Source: an uncultured Gammaproteobacteria bacterium
Lineage (GTDB): Bacteria; Pseudomonadota; Gammaproteobacteria; Pseudomonadales; Pseudohongiellaceae
NCBI GenBank assembly: GCA_913060495.1
Contig: CAJXRP010000004.1
Location: 124,001-188,000, forward strand
Direction of reading: 5' to 3'
Length of the DNA: 64,000 nucleotides
The first letter of the stretch is position 1; every line of letters starts with the position of its first letter. Shown piece by piece: positions 52,599 to 62,653 of this stretch. Made by a program: the position numbers and the translations under genes. Under the pieces are notes generated by a model, which was given only the letters and a program-made list of their open reading frames with translations, had not been told where the DNA came from and made no database searches.

Positions 52599-54296
52599 TT
52601 ATACATCTAGCGCTTTATATTTCTCTCGAAGGTGATTTCGCAAGGCGACGGCGGTCAAATTTAAGCCAGCGATAACTATGACCAGCAACAAAGCCGTTGC
52701 AAAAACTAACGGTCTTGCAGCCTCGATGTTTGGACTTTGAAAACCAACATCGTAGATATGAAACCCTAGGTGCATGAATTTTTGCTCTAAGTGTAAGTAC
52801 GGATAATTCCCATCTAGCGGCAGTGATGGAGCCAATTTCACTACACCAACGAGCATCAGCGGCGCCACTTCTCCCGCCGCCCTAGCGACAGCGAGAATCA
52901 AGCCAGTCATCATCGCCGGGCTTGCCATAGGCAACACGACACGCCATAGCGTCTCAAATTTAGTTGCACCCAATGCCAAGCTTCCCTCGCGCACGCTTCT
53001 TGGAATCCTAGCGAGCCCTTCTTCCGTAGCCACAATTACTACCGGCACCGTAAGCAGCGCTAAGGTCAAAGAAGCCCACAGTAATCCGGGAGTGCCAAAA
53101 GTGGGTGCCGGTAACGCCTCAGGATAAAACATCTGATCGATTTCTGCGCCGACAATGTAGATAAAGAAACCGAGCCCAAACACGCCATAGACGATGGAGG
53201 GCACTCCCGCCAAATTATTCACAGCAATTCGGATTGCTCGTGTAACAAACCCCTGCCGTGCGTACTCTCGAAGGTAAACGGCAGCCACAACGCCGAAGGG
53301 TGTGACAAATACCGACATCAGCATTACCATCATCACAGTACCGAATATAGCAGGGAAGATCCCTCCTTCCGTATTCGCCTCACGCGGCTCCGCCGTCATA
53401 AACTCACCAAGCTTAGAAAAGTAGGTGAGCAATTTCGAGAACAGCCCCATCTGATTGGGCTTGTAGGCACGGACTATATCTGCGAACGCAATTTCTATTT
53501 CTTGCCCATTAGCCGCAAGAAATATTGCGGAGTCTCTATTTACCGTCTCATATAGAGTTATGAGCTGAGTCTGCAGAATCGCGTATTCGGTATCTAACTC
53601 TTCCCTGCTCGCCGCTATTTCTGCTGCCGCTTCTGGAGATTCATCTCCATCCAGCTCGAGACGACGCTCACGCAACCTCAGCCGCTCCATGGCGTAATTG
53701 ATCAAGCCTATCTCTTGGTTTTCAATAACATAGATATCGTCTCGAATATTCAATGCACGCTCTAATCGAAGATTGAATTCCAGCCATCTGTTCGCTTCAA
53801 CTTCTAAAGCATCATCTTGAAGCACGATAGGTTCACCATTCTCGCGGATACTTTCTAAGAAGCCGTAGAAATTACCCCATTCGCGCCTTTCCATCGCTAC
53901 AATTTGAGCCGGATACTCTACATCTGTGACGAAGTCACTAAGCGCCCATGTGAAGTCAGCCCCAGTAAGGTCTCTGTTCCCTAGCTTCAAAAGCTGCCTT
54001 TCGTAGAAGTCTTGCGTCTCATCTACGGGAATACCTGAAGATGCGATCTGTGCAGCAACTACTATCTCACTCTCAACAAATTCTCCAATTACCTGCGTGC
54101 TCAGCAATTCACCGGTAGACGTCGGTGGCGCATAGTTAGCTTGCATTACATCTCTAGGCCAAAAATGACTCATGCCTCGAACCGTAAGAAGAATTAACAG
54201 GCCAATCACCATCACGATACTAATCGCAACAGCGCCAGCATTTAGCCAGACCCAGGGCGTGCCCCTACGCATCCATGTTGAAAGCTCAGTTTTCAT
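52599..54296 (-). CDS. pstA: Phosphate ABC transporter permease PstA (long form)
   Basis: 565 aa, about twice the E. coli PstA. TM1 (about 18-42) is followed by a large periplasmic insertion (about 45-295) rich in Glu and helical (RLRLRERRLELDGDE), then the normal permease core (about 300-560) with the EAA loop (EGSLALGATKFETLWRVVLP). Pseudomonas and relatives carry similar long forms. It overlaps pstC by 4 bases (ATGA). Confidence 0.93.
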   Translation of the reverse strand: MKTELSTWMRRGTPWVWLNAGAVAISIVMVIGLLILLTVRGMSHFWPRDVMQANYAPPTSTGELLSTQVIGEFVESEIVVAAQIASSGIPVDETQDFYERQLLKLGNRDLTGADFTWALSDFVTDVEYPAQIVAMERREWGNFYGFLESIRENGEPIVLQDDALEVEANRWLEFNLRLERALNIRDDIYVIENQEIGLINYAMERLRLRERRLELDGDESPEAAAEIAASREELDTEYAILQTQLITLYETVNRDSAIFLAANGQEIEIAFADIVRAYKPNQMGLFSKLLTYFSKLGEFMTAEPREANTEGGIFPAIFGTVMMVMLMSVFVTPFGVVAAVYLREYARQGFVTRAIRIAVNNLAGVPSIVYGVFGLGFFIYIVGAEIDQMFYPEALPAPTFGTPGLLWASLTLALLTVPVVIVATEEGLARIPRSVREGSLALGATKFETLWRVVLPMASPAMMTGLILAVARAAGEVAPLMLVGVVKLAPSLPLDGNYPYLHLEQKFMHLGFHIYDVGFQSPNIEAARPLVFATALLLVIVIAGLNLTAVALRNHLREKYKALDV

Positions 54297-56638
54297 ATTG
54301 TGCTGTACTTAGTTCTCAGTCGTTGCCGTACTACTTCAGCAACCGTGTTAAACACAAAGGTAGACATGAAAAGCACTAAAGCTGCGAGAAAAAGAATTCG
54401 GTAGTGTGTGCTGTCTACTTCCGATTCTGGTATTTCCACTGCTATATTAGCCGCCAGCGTGCGCATGCCTTCAAAAATATTGATATCCATAATTGGCGTA
54501 TTACCCGTGGCCATCAATACAATCATAGTTTCACCAACCGCTCTGCCCATACCTATCATCAGCGCACTAAAAATACCGGGGCTCGCCGTAGGCAAAACTA
54601 CCCGCTGCAAACTCTGCCAAGGTGTTGCACCCAAAGCCAAGGAGCCATAGGTCAACTGTTTAGGAACAGTGAAGATTGCATCCTCTGCTATGGAAAAAAT
54701 TGTGGGTATGACTGCAAAGCCCATAGCAAAACCGACAACCATCGCGTTGCGTTGGTCATAACTAATTCCCAAGTCGTTGGTAATCCAGAAACGCATGTCG
54801 CCATTAAAAAAGCTGTTCTCGATAGGCACTGCCAGAGCGAAAGACAGGTAGCCAAAAATAAGTATCACAGGTATCAGTATGCCCGCCTCCCAACCATCCG
54901 GTACGGAATCACGGATTTTTCTTGGTAGTTGCGTCCACGCAAAACTCGCACCCAAAATACTCAATGGCAGCACAATCAAAATCGAAAAAATTCCTAGCAA
55001 ATTTTTCTCGACAAAGGGAGCAAGCCACAGGCCCGCGAGAAAACCCAACACTACTGTAGGCAGCGCTTCCATCAATTCGATCAGGGGTTTCACCTTGCGT
55101 CGCATCGCAGGTGCCATGAAATAGCCAGTGAATATTGCTCCGCATATAGCCAAGGGGGCTGCCAGCAACATAGCGTAGAAAGCCGCCTTCAAAGTACCAA
55201 AAGTTAGTGGCATGAGAGAATATTTCGGCTCAAACTCGTTGCTAGAAGCTGAAGACTGCCAGATGTAATCTGGCTCTGAATAGCCTTCATACCAAACTTT
55301 ATCCCAGAGCACAGACCAGGAGACCTCTGGGTGTTCATTGTGAACTTCCCAAAAACCGATGCCTCCATCAACACTTTCAAGCAGCAGCCCATCTCCGCGG
55401 GGAGAAAGCGCCAATAGATTCGGAGTAGCGTCTGTTATATCTTCAGAGAATACTGCGCGATGCGCCGTGGTGTTATATATAGCCAATCTACCTAGCTCGT
55501 CCACGCTTACAAAATTTTTCCGGCGTTGTTCAGGTGTCATGCGCAGAATCGGCTGTGGACCTGGCCTGAATTCGCGAGCCTTCTGCAGCCTTGTCTGCCC
55601 TTCTTCGCGAGAGAGAAACCACTGCGAAATAGCACCAGAATCGTCAGCAACCAACAACGAAATGCCTCCTAAAAGAAAAACCACCTGTGTGGGCCTAATT
55701 CCATTCTCGGTGAGCACTGTCTGGATGCCAAAACTATCGCTATCTCCATTCATGACCGCCACTAAATCTAGAGCGCGGATGAGGCCGCTACCAGAAATGA
55801 AGTACAGCCAGCGTTGATCGCCGCCGATAAACATCTCTTCCACGTCTTGGGCCGATACTTCCACAGGGTAGCTTTCGATTTCGAAGTCAGCATCACCCCC
55901 TCCACCAATATCGAAAGCCGAGAACAAATTCGTCTGCTTCGTCGCATTAATAAGATTAACTGTGCCATTCTCGCTTACGCCAGCGACCATTAGGCTATCG
56001 CCATTTGATCGCACTGACAGTTCTGTTAATGCTGCATTCGCAAACAGTTCGTAGGGCTGCTCACCGAAGGGGAAATCGATTTTGGGAGTAAGTGTTCGCG
56101 TATTATTTTCGCCAACGAAAGTTGTAGTGTAGCCATACCGCGCCACTATCGCTGCGCCGCTATCCAAGCCTAGCGCAAAAATACCACTCTCTTCTGTATC
56201 CAGAGCGAAGTGATTGATGCTTGTGCCAACTGGCAGCTCGATCTCTATAAAGTCAACAGTCGTTCCGTCTGTTACATCGAAGAACAAGACATCAGCCTGA
56301 TCACCGATGCGCATCCCAATTTCTGACTGCTCCTCTATAGCGAGATGCAAAGAATTTGAGCTGGAACGATTTTCTATTTGATATTCGTCCACTCTCTCTA
56401 GAGTTGCGGACTCAAATAGCGGAAGCACTTCATAGAACAGATACATGAAAATAAGAAGTATCGCCAGTATGACGCTAACACCGCCAATGGCGATAGCAAC
56501 ACTAGCTGATTGATCATAGAAATGGCGAAGCTTGCGTCGCAGCACCATCCGATTCGATGCCATACTCAACAACGAGCCCTCTGCTACTAGACTTTCCGTG
56601 GCCTGACTGGCAGCTGCTTGTTCTACATCATTTGACAT
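54293..56638 (-). CDS. pstC: Phosphate ABC transporter permease PstC (long form)
   Basis: 781 aa. TM1 at about 47-72 is followed by a periplasmic insertion of some 400 residues (about 75-475) with a beta-propeller-like repeat look (ALSPRGDGLLLES, GGDQRWLYFISG). The permease core follows (about 490-775), with TM helices and the EAA loop (GSLALGATPWQSLQRVVLP). The insertion is typical of gammaproteobacterial PstC outside the Enterobacteria. The pstS gene lies upstream across 133 bases of hairpin-forming DNA. Confidence 0.93.
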   Translation of the reverse strand: MSNDVEQAAASQATESLVAEGSLLSMASNRMVLRRKLRHFYDQSASVAIAIGGVSVILAILLIFMYLFYEVLPLFESATLERVDEYQIENRSSSNSLHLAIEEQSEIGMRIGDQADVLFFDVTDGTTVDFIEIELPVGTSINHFALDTEESGIFALGLDSGAAIVARYGYTTTFVGENNTRTLTPKIDFPFGEQPYELFANAALTELSVRSNGDSLMVAGVSENGTVNLINATKQTNLFSAFDIGGGGDADFEIESYPVEVSAQDVEEMFIGGDQRWLYFISGSGLIRALDLVAVMNGDSDSFGIQTVLTENGIRPTQVVFLLGGISLLVADDSGAISQWFLSREEGQTRLQKAREFRPGPQPILRMTPEQRRKNFVSVDELGRLAIYNTTAHRAVFSEDITDATPNLLALSPRGDGLLLESVDGGIGFWEVHNEHPEVSWSVLWDKVWYEGYSEPDYIWQSSASSNEFEPKYSLMPLTFGTLKAAFYAMLLAAPLAICGAIFTGYFMAPAMRRKVKPLIELMEALPTVVLGFLAGLWLAPFVEKNLLGIFSILIVLPLSILGASFAWTQLPRKIRDSVPDGWEAGILIPVILIFGYLSFALAVPIENSFFNGDMRFWITNDLGISYDQRNAMVVGFAMGFAVIPTIFSIAEDAIFTVPKQLTYGSLALGATPWQSLQRVVLPTASPGIFSALMIGMGRAVGETMIVLMATGNTPIMDINIFEGMRTLAANIAVEIPESEVDSTHYRILFLAALVLFMSTFVFNTVAEVVRQRLRTKYSTI

Positions 56639-56693
56639 TGAGCTCTCAAATATCGACTAGACAACTTCAAACTATCTCGAGTTTCTTACACAA

Positions 56694-56756
56694 CGAAAGT
56701 TCAGTCTATAACAAACTGAACTTTCGAGAATTCGAGAGCGAACCTTGACTCGCTCT
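56694..56756 (-). repeat. Two hairpins between pstS and pstC
   Basis: Hairpin 1: arms AGAGCGA (56735-56741) and TCGCTCT (56750-56756). Hairpin 2: perfect 11-base arms CGAAAGTTCAG (56694-56704) and CTGAACTTTCG (56716-56726). No T run follows, so they likely protect the pstS message and attenuate read-through into pstCAB rather than end transcription. Confidence 0.6.
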
Positions 56757-56771
56757 TGAAGGGCTTGCGGT

Positions 56772-57749
56772 TTAATCGAGCTGCAGGTTACGCATCGTTC
56801 CCTGCACTACTCGAGCCGGCAATGGGATGTAGCCGTCTTTCAGGACTACTTCCTGACCAGTCTTTGAAAGAATAAGTTTTACAAATTCACGCTCTAGCGG
56901 TGGCAGTGGCTTATTTGGCTCTTTGTTTACATAGACATAAAGAAAGCGCGCTAATGGATAGCTGCCCGACACAGAATTCTCAGGCGTAGCCTCGAAGAAA
57001 TCATTGCTCGCTGACTTCGCAATAGGCACCGCTCTAACACTAGAAGTACGATAACCAATGCCAGAATAACCAATTCCATTAATAGAAGTACTCACCGATT
57101 GGACCACAGAGGCTGAGCCTGGTTGCTCATTCACAGTATTCTTAAAGTCGCCGTCACATAAGGCAACATCTTTAAAATAGCCGTAGGTGCCAGAAACTGA
57201 ATTACGACCGAATAATTGAATATCTCGACGCTCCCATGCGCCCTTCATTTCCAGATCACCCCAACTATTGATGTTGCCAGCTCCACCACAGCGCTGGTTA
57301 GAAGAAAAAATGGCATCTACCTGGGGAATAGTCATGCCGGCAATAGGGTTGTCCTTGTGGACGTAAACTGCAAGTGCATCTATCGCTACCGGAATGGCCG
57401 TTGGCTTGTAGCCGTAACGCGACTCGAAAGCCTCAATTTCATTGTCTTTCATCTCTCGGCTCATTGGCCCAATGTTAGAAGTGCGCTCAGTTAGCGCTGG
57501 CGGCGCAGTAGATGAGCCTGCCGCCTGTATCTGAATGTTTACGTTTGGGTAAACCCGCTTGAAATCCTCAGCCCAGAGCGTCATCAAGTTCGCTAAGGTA
57601 TCTGAACCAACACTCGAAAGGTTGCCAGAAACACCGCTAGTGCGCTCGTAATCGGGAATCCCCTGATCAATTTCAGCAGCCTGTACAGTGAGAGAAGCTG
57701 CTGCAAAAAGGGTGAGTGCTAGTGTTTTTCTTAATGATTTGATGCGCAT
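56772..57749 (-). CDS. pstS: Periplasmic phosphate-binding protein PstS
   Basis: 325 aa, signal peptide ending VQAAE. The phosphate-binding residues lie in [27 protein letters not shown], and [14 protein letters not shown] segments. It captures periplasmic phosphate and delivers it to PstCA. First gene of the pstSCAB-phoU operon with a Pho-box promoter about 50 bases upstream. Confidence 0.95.
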   Translation of the reverse strand: MRIKSLRKTLALTLFAAASLTVQAAEIDQGIPDYERTSGVSGNLSSVGSDTLANLMTLWAEDFKRVYPNVNIQIQAAGSSTAPPALTERTSNIGPMSREMKDNEIEAFESRYGYKPTAIPVAIDALAVYVHKDNPIAGMTIPQVDAIFSSNQRCGGAGNINSWGDLEMKGAWERRDIQLFGRNSVSGTYGYFKDVALCDGDFKNTVNEQPGSASVVQSVSTSINGIGYSGIGYRTSSVRAVPIAKSASNDFFEATPENSVSGSYPLARFLYVYVNKEPNKPLPPLEREFVKLILSKTGQEVVLKDGYIPLPARVVQGTMRNLQLD

Positions 57750-57795
57750 ATGGCCTCCATAGGGCGAGTTGATGCCTAATACCTGATAGAGGAAC

Positions 57796-57827
57796 TATAT
57801 ACACGGAATATTACATAATTATGACAA
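57796..57827 (-). promoter_or_regulatory. Pho box and -10 of the pst operon
   Basis: Minus strand: TTGTCAT-AATT-ATGTAAT (57810-57827), two direct half-sites 11 bases apart that match CTGTCAT at 6/7 and 5/7, then 8 bases and TATATA (57796-57801) as the -10. The box replaces the -35, as in PhoB-activated promoters. Confidence 0.7.
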
Positions 57828-57969
57828 AAGGATTTCAGCCAGAATGCGCACTGGCAACCCGCACAATCTCTGTCGACGATTATGCTAGGATGGTCGGCCA
57901 GTCTGAGGTGTAGCGATTGTTAAGAGCTTCCTTAAAGCTCAAAATACCTCGTAGATGCCCACTGAATGC

Positions 57970-57987
57970 CAGTCACAGTGACGTCAT
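57970..57987 (+). promoter_or_regulatory. Possible Pho box upstream of ppk1
   Basis: CAGTCAC-AGTG-ACGTCAT: two half-sites 5/7 each to CTGTCAT, 7-4-7 spacing, 67 bases before the ppk1 start. No clear -10 at the expected place. Part of it is also a small palindrome (GTCACAGTGAC), so chance is possible. Confidence 0.3.
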
Positions 57988-58053
57988 AATCGGGCTGAGA
58001 GGAAGAGACACACTAGTTGGCCGCTTCATAAGCCATGCCGGATGGAGAGCAAT

Positions 58054-60228
58054 ATGTCTGAACAGGCAGAAAATAAGTCATTGAATCTCGCAGTTGTTAA
58101 TTCTACTGCCGCCGAAGGACGTCTACCGGCAACGAAACAGCAGGTCTCCACTGTCGATTCACAAGAGCCAATTAACCTAGAAGATCCCGCCTATTTTGAG
58201 AACCGAGAATTAAGCTACTTTAAGTTCAATCTCCGCGTGTTGAGTCAGGCACGAAATACGAAACACCCGCTACTCGAACGCCTCATGTTTCTGCTGATAT
58301 TTAGCTCTAACCTAGACGAGTTCTTCGAAGTTCGAGTTTCTGGCTTAAGGAAGCAGTTGGACTTCGGCAGGCAGCGACCGGGCCCGGACGGTCAATATCC
58401 AGAACAAGTCCTCAAGGATATCCACCTGCAAGTCAAAGATGCTCTAGCTGAGCAGTACAGAATCTTGAATGAAGATCTATTCCCTAATCTTGAAAAAGAA
58501 GACATTCACTTCCTGCCGCGCCATGACTGGAATGACGAACTAAAGAAATGGACTCGAGACTATTTCGACGAAGAAATTCAACCCGTGGTAAGCCCGCTCG
58601 GATTAGACCCGGCACACCCCTTCCCTCGCCTCGTCAATAAGAGCCTAAATTTCATTCTTTCATTAGACGGCAAAGATGCGTTCGGCCGGGAAAGCGGTCT
58701 CGCCATTGTTCCTGCGCCTCGATCCTTGCCTAGGCTAATCAAGGTGCCCACTGAAATTGCGCCTGAGGGTGACAACTTCATCTTCCTCTCTTCCATCATC
58801 CACGCCTACGTCGATGACTTATTTCCCGGCATGAGCGTGATGGAATGTCATCAGTTTCGAGTGACTCGAAATTCTGATCTGGAAATGACCAACGTCGAGG
58901 TTGAAGACTACGCAATGGCCCTACAAGGCCAATTACATAGCCGGCGCTTCGGTGCTGCGACTAAATTAGAGGTGAGCATCGATTGCCCAACAGAGCTTAC
59001 TGATTTCCTTCTAGAACGCTTCAATCTTTCCAATGATGAGCTGTTTCAGTTGGACGGGCCTGTAAATCTGCAGCGGCTGATGGCTCTGTACGGAATGATT
59101 GATCGAGCTGATCTTCGTTACCCGCAATTTTCCCCTGGCACACCAAAATTACTTGAGGAAGACGCCTATATTTTTGCTGCTGTAGACAAAGAAGATCAGC
59201 TCCTACTGCATCCCTTTCAGTCCTTTATTCCCATCATCGACTGGGTTCGTCAGGCTGCGAAAGATCCAACGGTGTTATCCATCAAACAAACTCTATACCG
59301 CACCAATGAATCGTCAGAACTCGTCGAGGCACTGGCCGATGCAGCACGCAATGGTAAAGAGGTTACAGTTGTCATTGAGCTCCGTGCCAGATTCGATGAG
59401 GAAGAAAATATTAATTTTGCCAGCATCCTGCAGGAAGCAGGTGCGGTAGTGGTTTATGGGGTAATGGGTTACAAGACCCATGCGAAGATGCTGCTAATAG
59501 TGCGCCGAATCGGCAACTCACTTAAGCGCTACGCACATTTGGGTACTGGCAACTATCACCGGAAGAATTCACTCCTCTACACCGACTATAGCCTGCTTAC
59601 CTCCGATGAAGTTCTTTGTGCCGACGTGCACAAGGTGTTTCAACAGATCACCGGAATGGGCAAAAAAATTCAGCCGAATTTGCTAATCCACGCCCCGTTT
59701 AATCTGAGGAAATCTTTACTCAAAATGATTAATAGTGAGATCACAGCGGCTACTACGGGCAAAAAGGCGCGCATAGTTGCGAAGATGAATTCAATAACCG
59801 ACCCTGCCATCATAAAAGCGCTGTACAAAGCTTCTATGGCAGGTGTAAAAATCGACCTTATCGTACGTGGGATCTGCTGCCTGCGACCAGGAATAACCGG
59901 AGTAAGTGAAAACATTCGAGTGGTATCAATCATCGGTCGTTTTCTCGAACATTCACGAGTTTACCACTTTCTAAATTCGGACCCCCAGGTCTACTGCTCC
60001 AGCGCCGACTGGATGGAACGTAATTTAGATAATCGAATTGAAGTTTGCTTCCCTATATTAAAGAAGAAACACAGCACACGAATTAAAGCCGAACTAGAGA
60101 TGTATCTTGAGGATCGCGGTCAGAGTTGGGAGCTTGCTGCCGATGGCGAGTATCATCCTTTGGAGAATGCGCAAACAAAAAACATCTTGGAAGATGTGCA
60201 ACAACTGTTATTGAAACAGCTTTCCTAA
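58054..60228 (+). CDS. ppk1: Polyphosphate kinase 1
   Basis: 724 aa from the second of two close ATGs, chosen because GGAG lies 6 bases upstream of it; the first ATG is at 58042. The four PPK1 domains are present. The autophosphorylated His is H476 in GYKTHAKMLL and the second catalytic His is H633 in FLEHSRVYHF; the ATP-binding N-terminal part includes SSNLDEFFEVRVSGLRKQ. It polymerises inorganic polyphosphate from ATP at the membrane. It is convergent with ppx, giving synthesis and breakdown side by side with the pst system. Confidence 0.96.
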   Translation: MSEQAENKSLNLAVVNSTAAEGRLPATKQQVSTVDSQEPINLEDPAYFENRELSYFKFNLRVLSQARNTKHPLLERLMFLLIFSSNLDEFFEVRVSGLRKQLDFGRQRPGPDGQYPEQVLKDIHLQVKDALAEQYRILNEDLFPNLEKEDIHFLPRHDWNDELKKWTRDYFDEEIQPVVSPLGLDPAHPFPRLVNKSLNFILSLDGKDAFGRESGLAIVPAPRSLPRLIKVPTEIAPEGDNFIFLSSIIHAYVDDLFPGMSVMECHQFRVTRNSDLEMTNVEVEDYAMALQGQLHSRRFGAATKLEVSIDCPTELTDFLLERFNLSNDELFQLDGPVNLQRLMALYGMIDRADLRYPQFSPGTPKLLEEDAYIFAAVDKEDQLLLHPFQSFIPIIDWVRQAAKDPTVLSIKQTLYRTNESSELVEALADAARNGKEVTVVIELRARFDEEENINFASILQEAGAVVVYGVMGYKTHAKMLLIVRRIGNSLKRYAHLGTGNYHRKNSLLYTDYSLLTSDEVLCADVHKVFQQITGMGKKIQPNLLIHAPFNLRKSLLKMINSEITAATTGKKARIVAKMNSITDPAIIKALYKASMAGVKIDLIVRGICCLRPGITGVSENIRVVSIIGRFLEHSRVYHFLNSDPQVYCSSADWMERNLDNRIEVCFPILKKKHSTRIKAELEMYLEDRGQSWELAADGEYHPLENAQTKNILEDVQQLLLKQLS

Positions 60229-60252
60229 ATTATTGAGGTGGCGCATCTAGCG

Positions 60253-61218
60253 TCACGAGTTATCGGTCAGGCTGACTTCTGGAAGCTGGCTATTCTGCAT
60301 GATGGCTAGTGTCTTCTTATTTTTCACCATGAAATCTAACATACCCTCTCTCAGTGATGTCGCACTGAAGCTAATACTATCGACTGCATAGCACTGCATG
60401 AGACCTACCAGCACCGCCAACCCGGGTAACAACAATTCACGCCGACGCTCCTTCAGGCCGGGTAGATCTTCATCGCCCGCAATAGCAGCGATGATCCGCG
60501 GCTTCAACGCTATTAGCGCTGCAAGCTTAATCTCACCCTTCCCGAAGCCGTGCGCTTGGCATATAGCGGCGAGCATCTTTACTGTTCCCGAGGAAGCATA
60601 AGCCTCATGCCATCCCGCCTTTCGCATAGCGAGACTAATGCCATTGAAGACAGACTCGGACGCCGCGGTGGCAGCATCAAGCTGCTCATCTAATAGAATT
60701 GGGTCAGGTGTTTTCGGTGAAAAGAATTTGTCACGCCAGGCCACACTGCCTATCGCCATGCTCTCGGTAAGGAGCCGGCTGTTGTTATGGCCGATGATTA
60801 CTTCCGTACTGCCACCTCCAATATCGATAACTAGGCGGTGATTCTCAGAAACCGGAAGCGTGCTGGTAACACCCGCGTAGATCAACACCGCTTCCTGTAC
60901 ACCACTAATCGGGGAGATTTCAATACCAATATCCCGCGCAGCCTCAATGAATTTTTGGACATTATCGGTGACACGAAAGGTATTCGTACCGAGAGCCCAA
61001 TACTGCTCAAGTGGATATTGGTCCATCAGTGTCTTGAAGTGCTGCAGACAATCTAAGCCACGCTTGAATGCCGCCGGCGAAATGCTGCCAGTTTTCCTGA
61101 CATCTTCGCCCAATTGGACGGAGTCACTGCAACGCTCAACAATTTTAATTTGTCCATCAATGTATTCAGCGATCAATATGTGAAAACTGTTGGACCCTAG
61201 GTCGATGCATGCGTACAT
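60253..61218 (-). CDS. ppx: Exopolyphosphatase / Ppx-GppA family phosphatase
   Basis: 321 aa from an ATG at the conserved YACIDLGSNSFHILIAE start; a TTG 17 codons upstream (61269) with GGAAGAG before it would add an unconserved leader. ASKHA fold with the phosphate-1 loop (DLGSNSF) and phosphate-2 loop (VIDIGGGSTEVIIG). It lacks the C-terminal HD domain of full-length Ppx, being the short form. It releases phosphate from polyphosphate or hydrolyses pppGpp. Confidence 0.9.
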   Translation of the reverse strand: MYACIDLGSNSFHILIAEYIDGQIKIVERCSDSVQLGEDVRKTGSISPAAFKRGLDCLQHFKTLMDQYPLEQYWALGTNTFRVTDNVQKFIEAARDIGIEISPISGVQEAVLIYAGVTSTLPVSENHRLVIDIGGGSTEVIIGHNNSRLLTESMAIGSVAWRDKFFSPKTPDPILLDEQLDAATAASESVFNGISLAMRKAGWHEAYASSGTVKMLAAICQAHGFGKGEIKLAALIALKPRIIAAIAGDEDLPGLKERRRELLLPGLAVLVGLMQCYAVDSISFSATSLREGMLDFMVKNKKTLAIMQNSQLPEVSLTDNS

Positions 61219-61388
61219 AGGAAGAAAGTAGTGACAATAGGAAGATGAGTTGCGCCAAGCAATATCCAACCGCTACTCTTCCGGCTTCTATTTATAAGCA
61301 ATCGGAAGAGTCTCAGCTGAGCTTCACTAAGCCCTATTACTCTTTATCGTCAGATGTGACAGGAGTCTGAATGTGCGCGAACGCGCAA

Positions 61389-61853
61389 CTAGATCATAGA
61401 CTGCTGATAATTCTCTAGACCGACCTTCTCTATAAGAGTGAGTTGCGCCTCTAGAAAATCGATATGCTCTTCTTCACTACTCAGAATTTCGCTTAACAGA
61501 TCGCGACTCACGAAGTCACTGACAGACTCACAATAGGCGATGCCTTCTTTGAGGTCTGGACAAGCAATCAACTCAAGCTTGAGATCACATTCCAGCATTT
61601 CTTTGGTGTTCTCACCGATCATCAACTTACCTAGGTTTTGAACGTTAGGAAGCCCTTCCAGAAACAGAATACGCTGCATGAGCTGATCTGCATGCTTCAT
61701 CTCATCGATAGACTCCTCGTATTCCTTCGCAGCCAATTTCTCCAGACCCCAATCCTGATACATACGTGAGTGAAGAAAATATTGATTGATGGCGATGAGT
61801 TCATTGCTAAGCGCCTTGTTCAGGTGCTTGATTACGGTGGCGTCCGATTTCAT
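61389..61853 (-). CDS. bfr: Bacterioferritin
   Basis: 154 aa from [15 protein letters not shown], which has TTAGGGATC upstream and makes residue numbering match the family exactly; a longer frame to 61904 is unlikely. Ferroxidase ligands E18, E51, H54, E94, E127 and H130 and the haem ligand M52 are all in place. It stores iron as a 24-mer and can release it through Bfd, whose gene lies 230 bases upstream. Confidence 0.95.
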   Translation of the reverse strand: MKSDATVIKHLNKALSNELIAINQYFLHSRMYQDWGLEKLAAKEYEESIDEMKHADQLMQRILFLEGLPNVQNLGKLMIGENTKEMLECDLKLELIACPDLKEGIAYCESVSDFVSRDLLSEILSSEEEHIDFLEAQLTLIEKVGLENYQQSMI

Positions 61854-62083
61854 AAATTGATCCCTAATGACTGAATTGAAAATAGCTACATTGAATTCGC
61901 GCAAGCTTCGCTTTTTGACTAGAAAATGTCAAGAAATTTTACCGTAAGTCATTGATATGAATGATAAAACTAAATGATAAGCAATCCCATTCCCATCCAT
62001 CGAGGAGAGCATAGCAAGGGAGTTCTGGCAGAGAATGACAGGCAAACTAGATGAGGGGAATAGCTAAACCGATGCCCCACGGG

Positions 62084-62272
62084 CTAAGCCGCGTTTGTAT
62101 AGGAGCCTGTCTTATGGAATTCTTTGACGATAGTTTGAGCAAGTTTACCGCATTTGCCGCATTCGCTAGCAACGCCGAGCTTGGCGCGCAGGTCTGTCAA
62201 ATTACTCGCACCACCACGACACAAGTCGCGAATCTGGTTATCGGTAATCTGTCTACAAATGCATACGTACAT
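62084..62272 (-). CDS. bfd: Bacterioferritin-associated ferredoxin
   Basis: 62 aa with the [2Fe-2S] ligands C4, C6, C38 and C41 (VCICRQIT ... CGKCGKL). It binds Bfr and reduces the core to mobilise iron. It is close behind the Fur box that also faces feoA, so it is predicted to rise when iron is low. Confidence 0.95.
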   Translation of the reverse strand: MYVCICRQITDNQIRDLCRGGASNLTDLRAKLGVASECGKCGKLAQTIVKEFHKTGSYTNAA

Positions 62273-62304
62273 GGCTTATCCTCAATATGGCAGATACTTT
62301 AAAT

Positions 62305-62323
62305 GATAATGAGAATGATTGTC
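62305..62323. promoter_or_regulatory. Fur box in the bfd-feoA divergent region
   Basis: The 19-base site GATAATGAGAATGATTGTC matches 16 of 19 positions of the GATAATGATAATCATTATC consensus. It lies 32 bases upstream of bfd (minus) and 90 bases upstream of feoA (plus), so one Fur dimer site may control both. Confidence 0.85.
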
Positions 62324-62413
62324 AACAACATTCATATCTGTTAATTTAGCTGTATCTAATATCATCAAATCAATGACGTAAGTTATTGTTTTTAAAAGGC
62401 TAGAAAGAACTTC

Positions 62414-62650
62414 ATGTCAGGCACTACCCTATCTACTGCCAAGAGTGGCGACCGTTGCATCGTACTGGAAATAGCCTCTGAGCCAGCAGAACTCAAGAGT
62501 CGCCTCTACTCGCTGGGCATCATTCCTGGCTCAGTACTGAAATTACTGCGCTTTGCCCCGCTAGGCGACCCCATGCAGGTAAAGGTTGGCGGCAGCTTTA
62601 TCAGCATTCGCAAATCCGAAGCTGCAATCATTACCGTGGATATTCAATAA
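62414..62650 (+). CDS. feoA: Ferrous iron transport protein FeoA
   Basis: 78 aa SH3-like small protein: RCIVLEIASEPAELKSRLYSLGIIPGSVLKLLRFAPLGDP, ending FISIRKSEAAIITVD, the usual FeoA layout. It binds FeoB and is needed for Fe(II) uptake. It is 3 bases upstream of feoB. Confidence 0.93.
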   Translation: MSGTTLSTAKSGDRCIVLEIASEPAELKSRLYSLGIIPGSVLKLLRFAPLGDPMQVKVGGSFISIRKSEAAIITVDIQ

Positions 62651-62653
62651 CAA

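Noticed and set aside
54404-54928. 174-codon plus-strand frame
   Set aside because: Antisense to pstC; low-complexity His/Arg/Thr content and no homology motif.
55359-55817. 152-codon plus-strand frame
   Set aside because: Antisense to the pstC insertion; Ser/Pro-rich shadow.
61940-61985. Second Fur-like site upstream of bfr
   Set aside because: Repeated GATAA-type words are present but alignment to the 19-base consensus is only about half.
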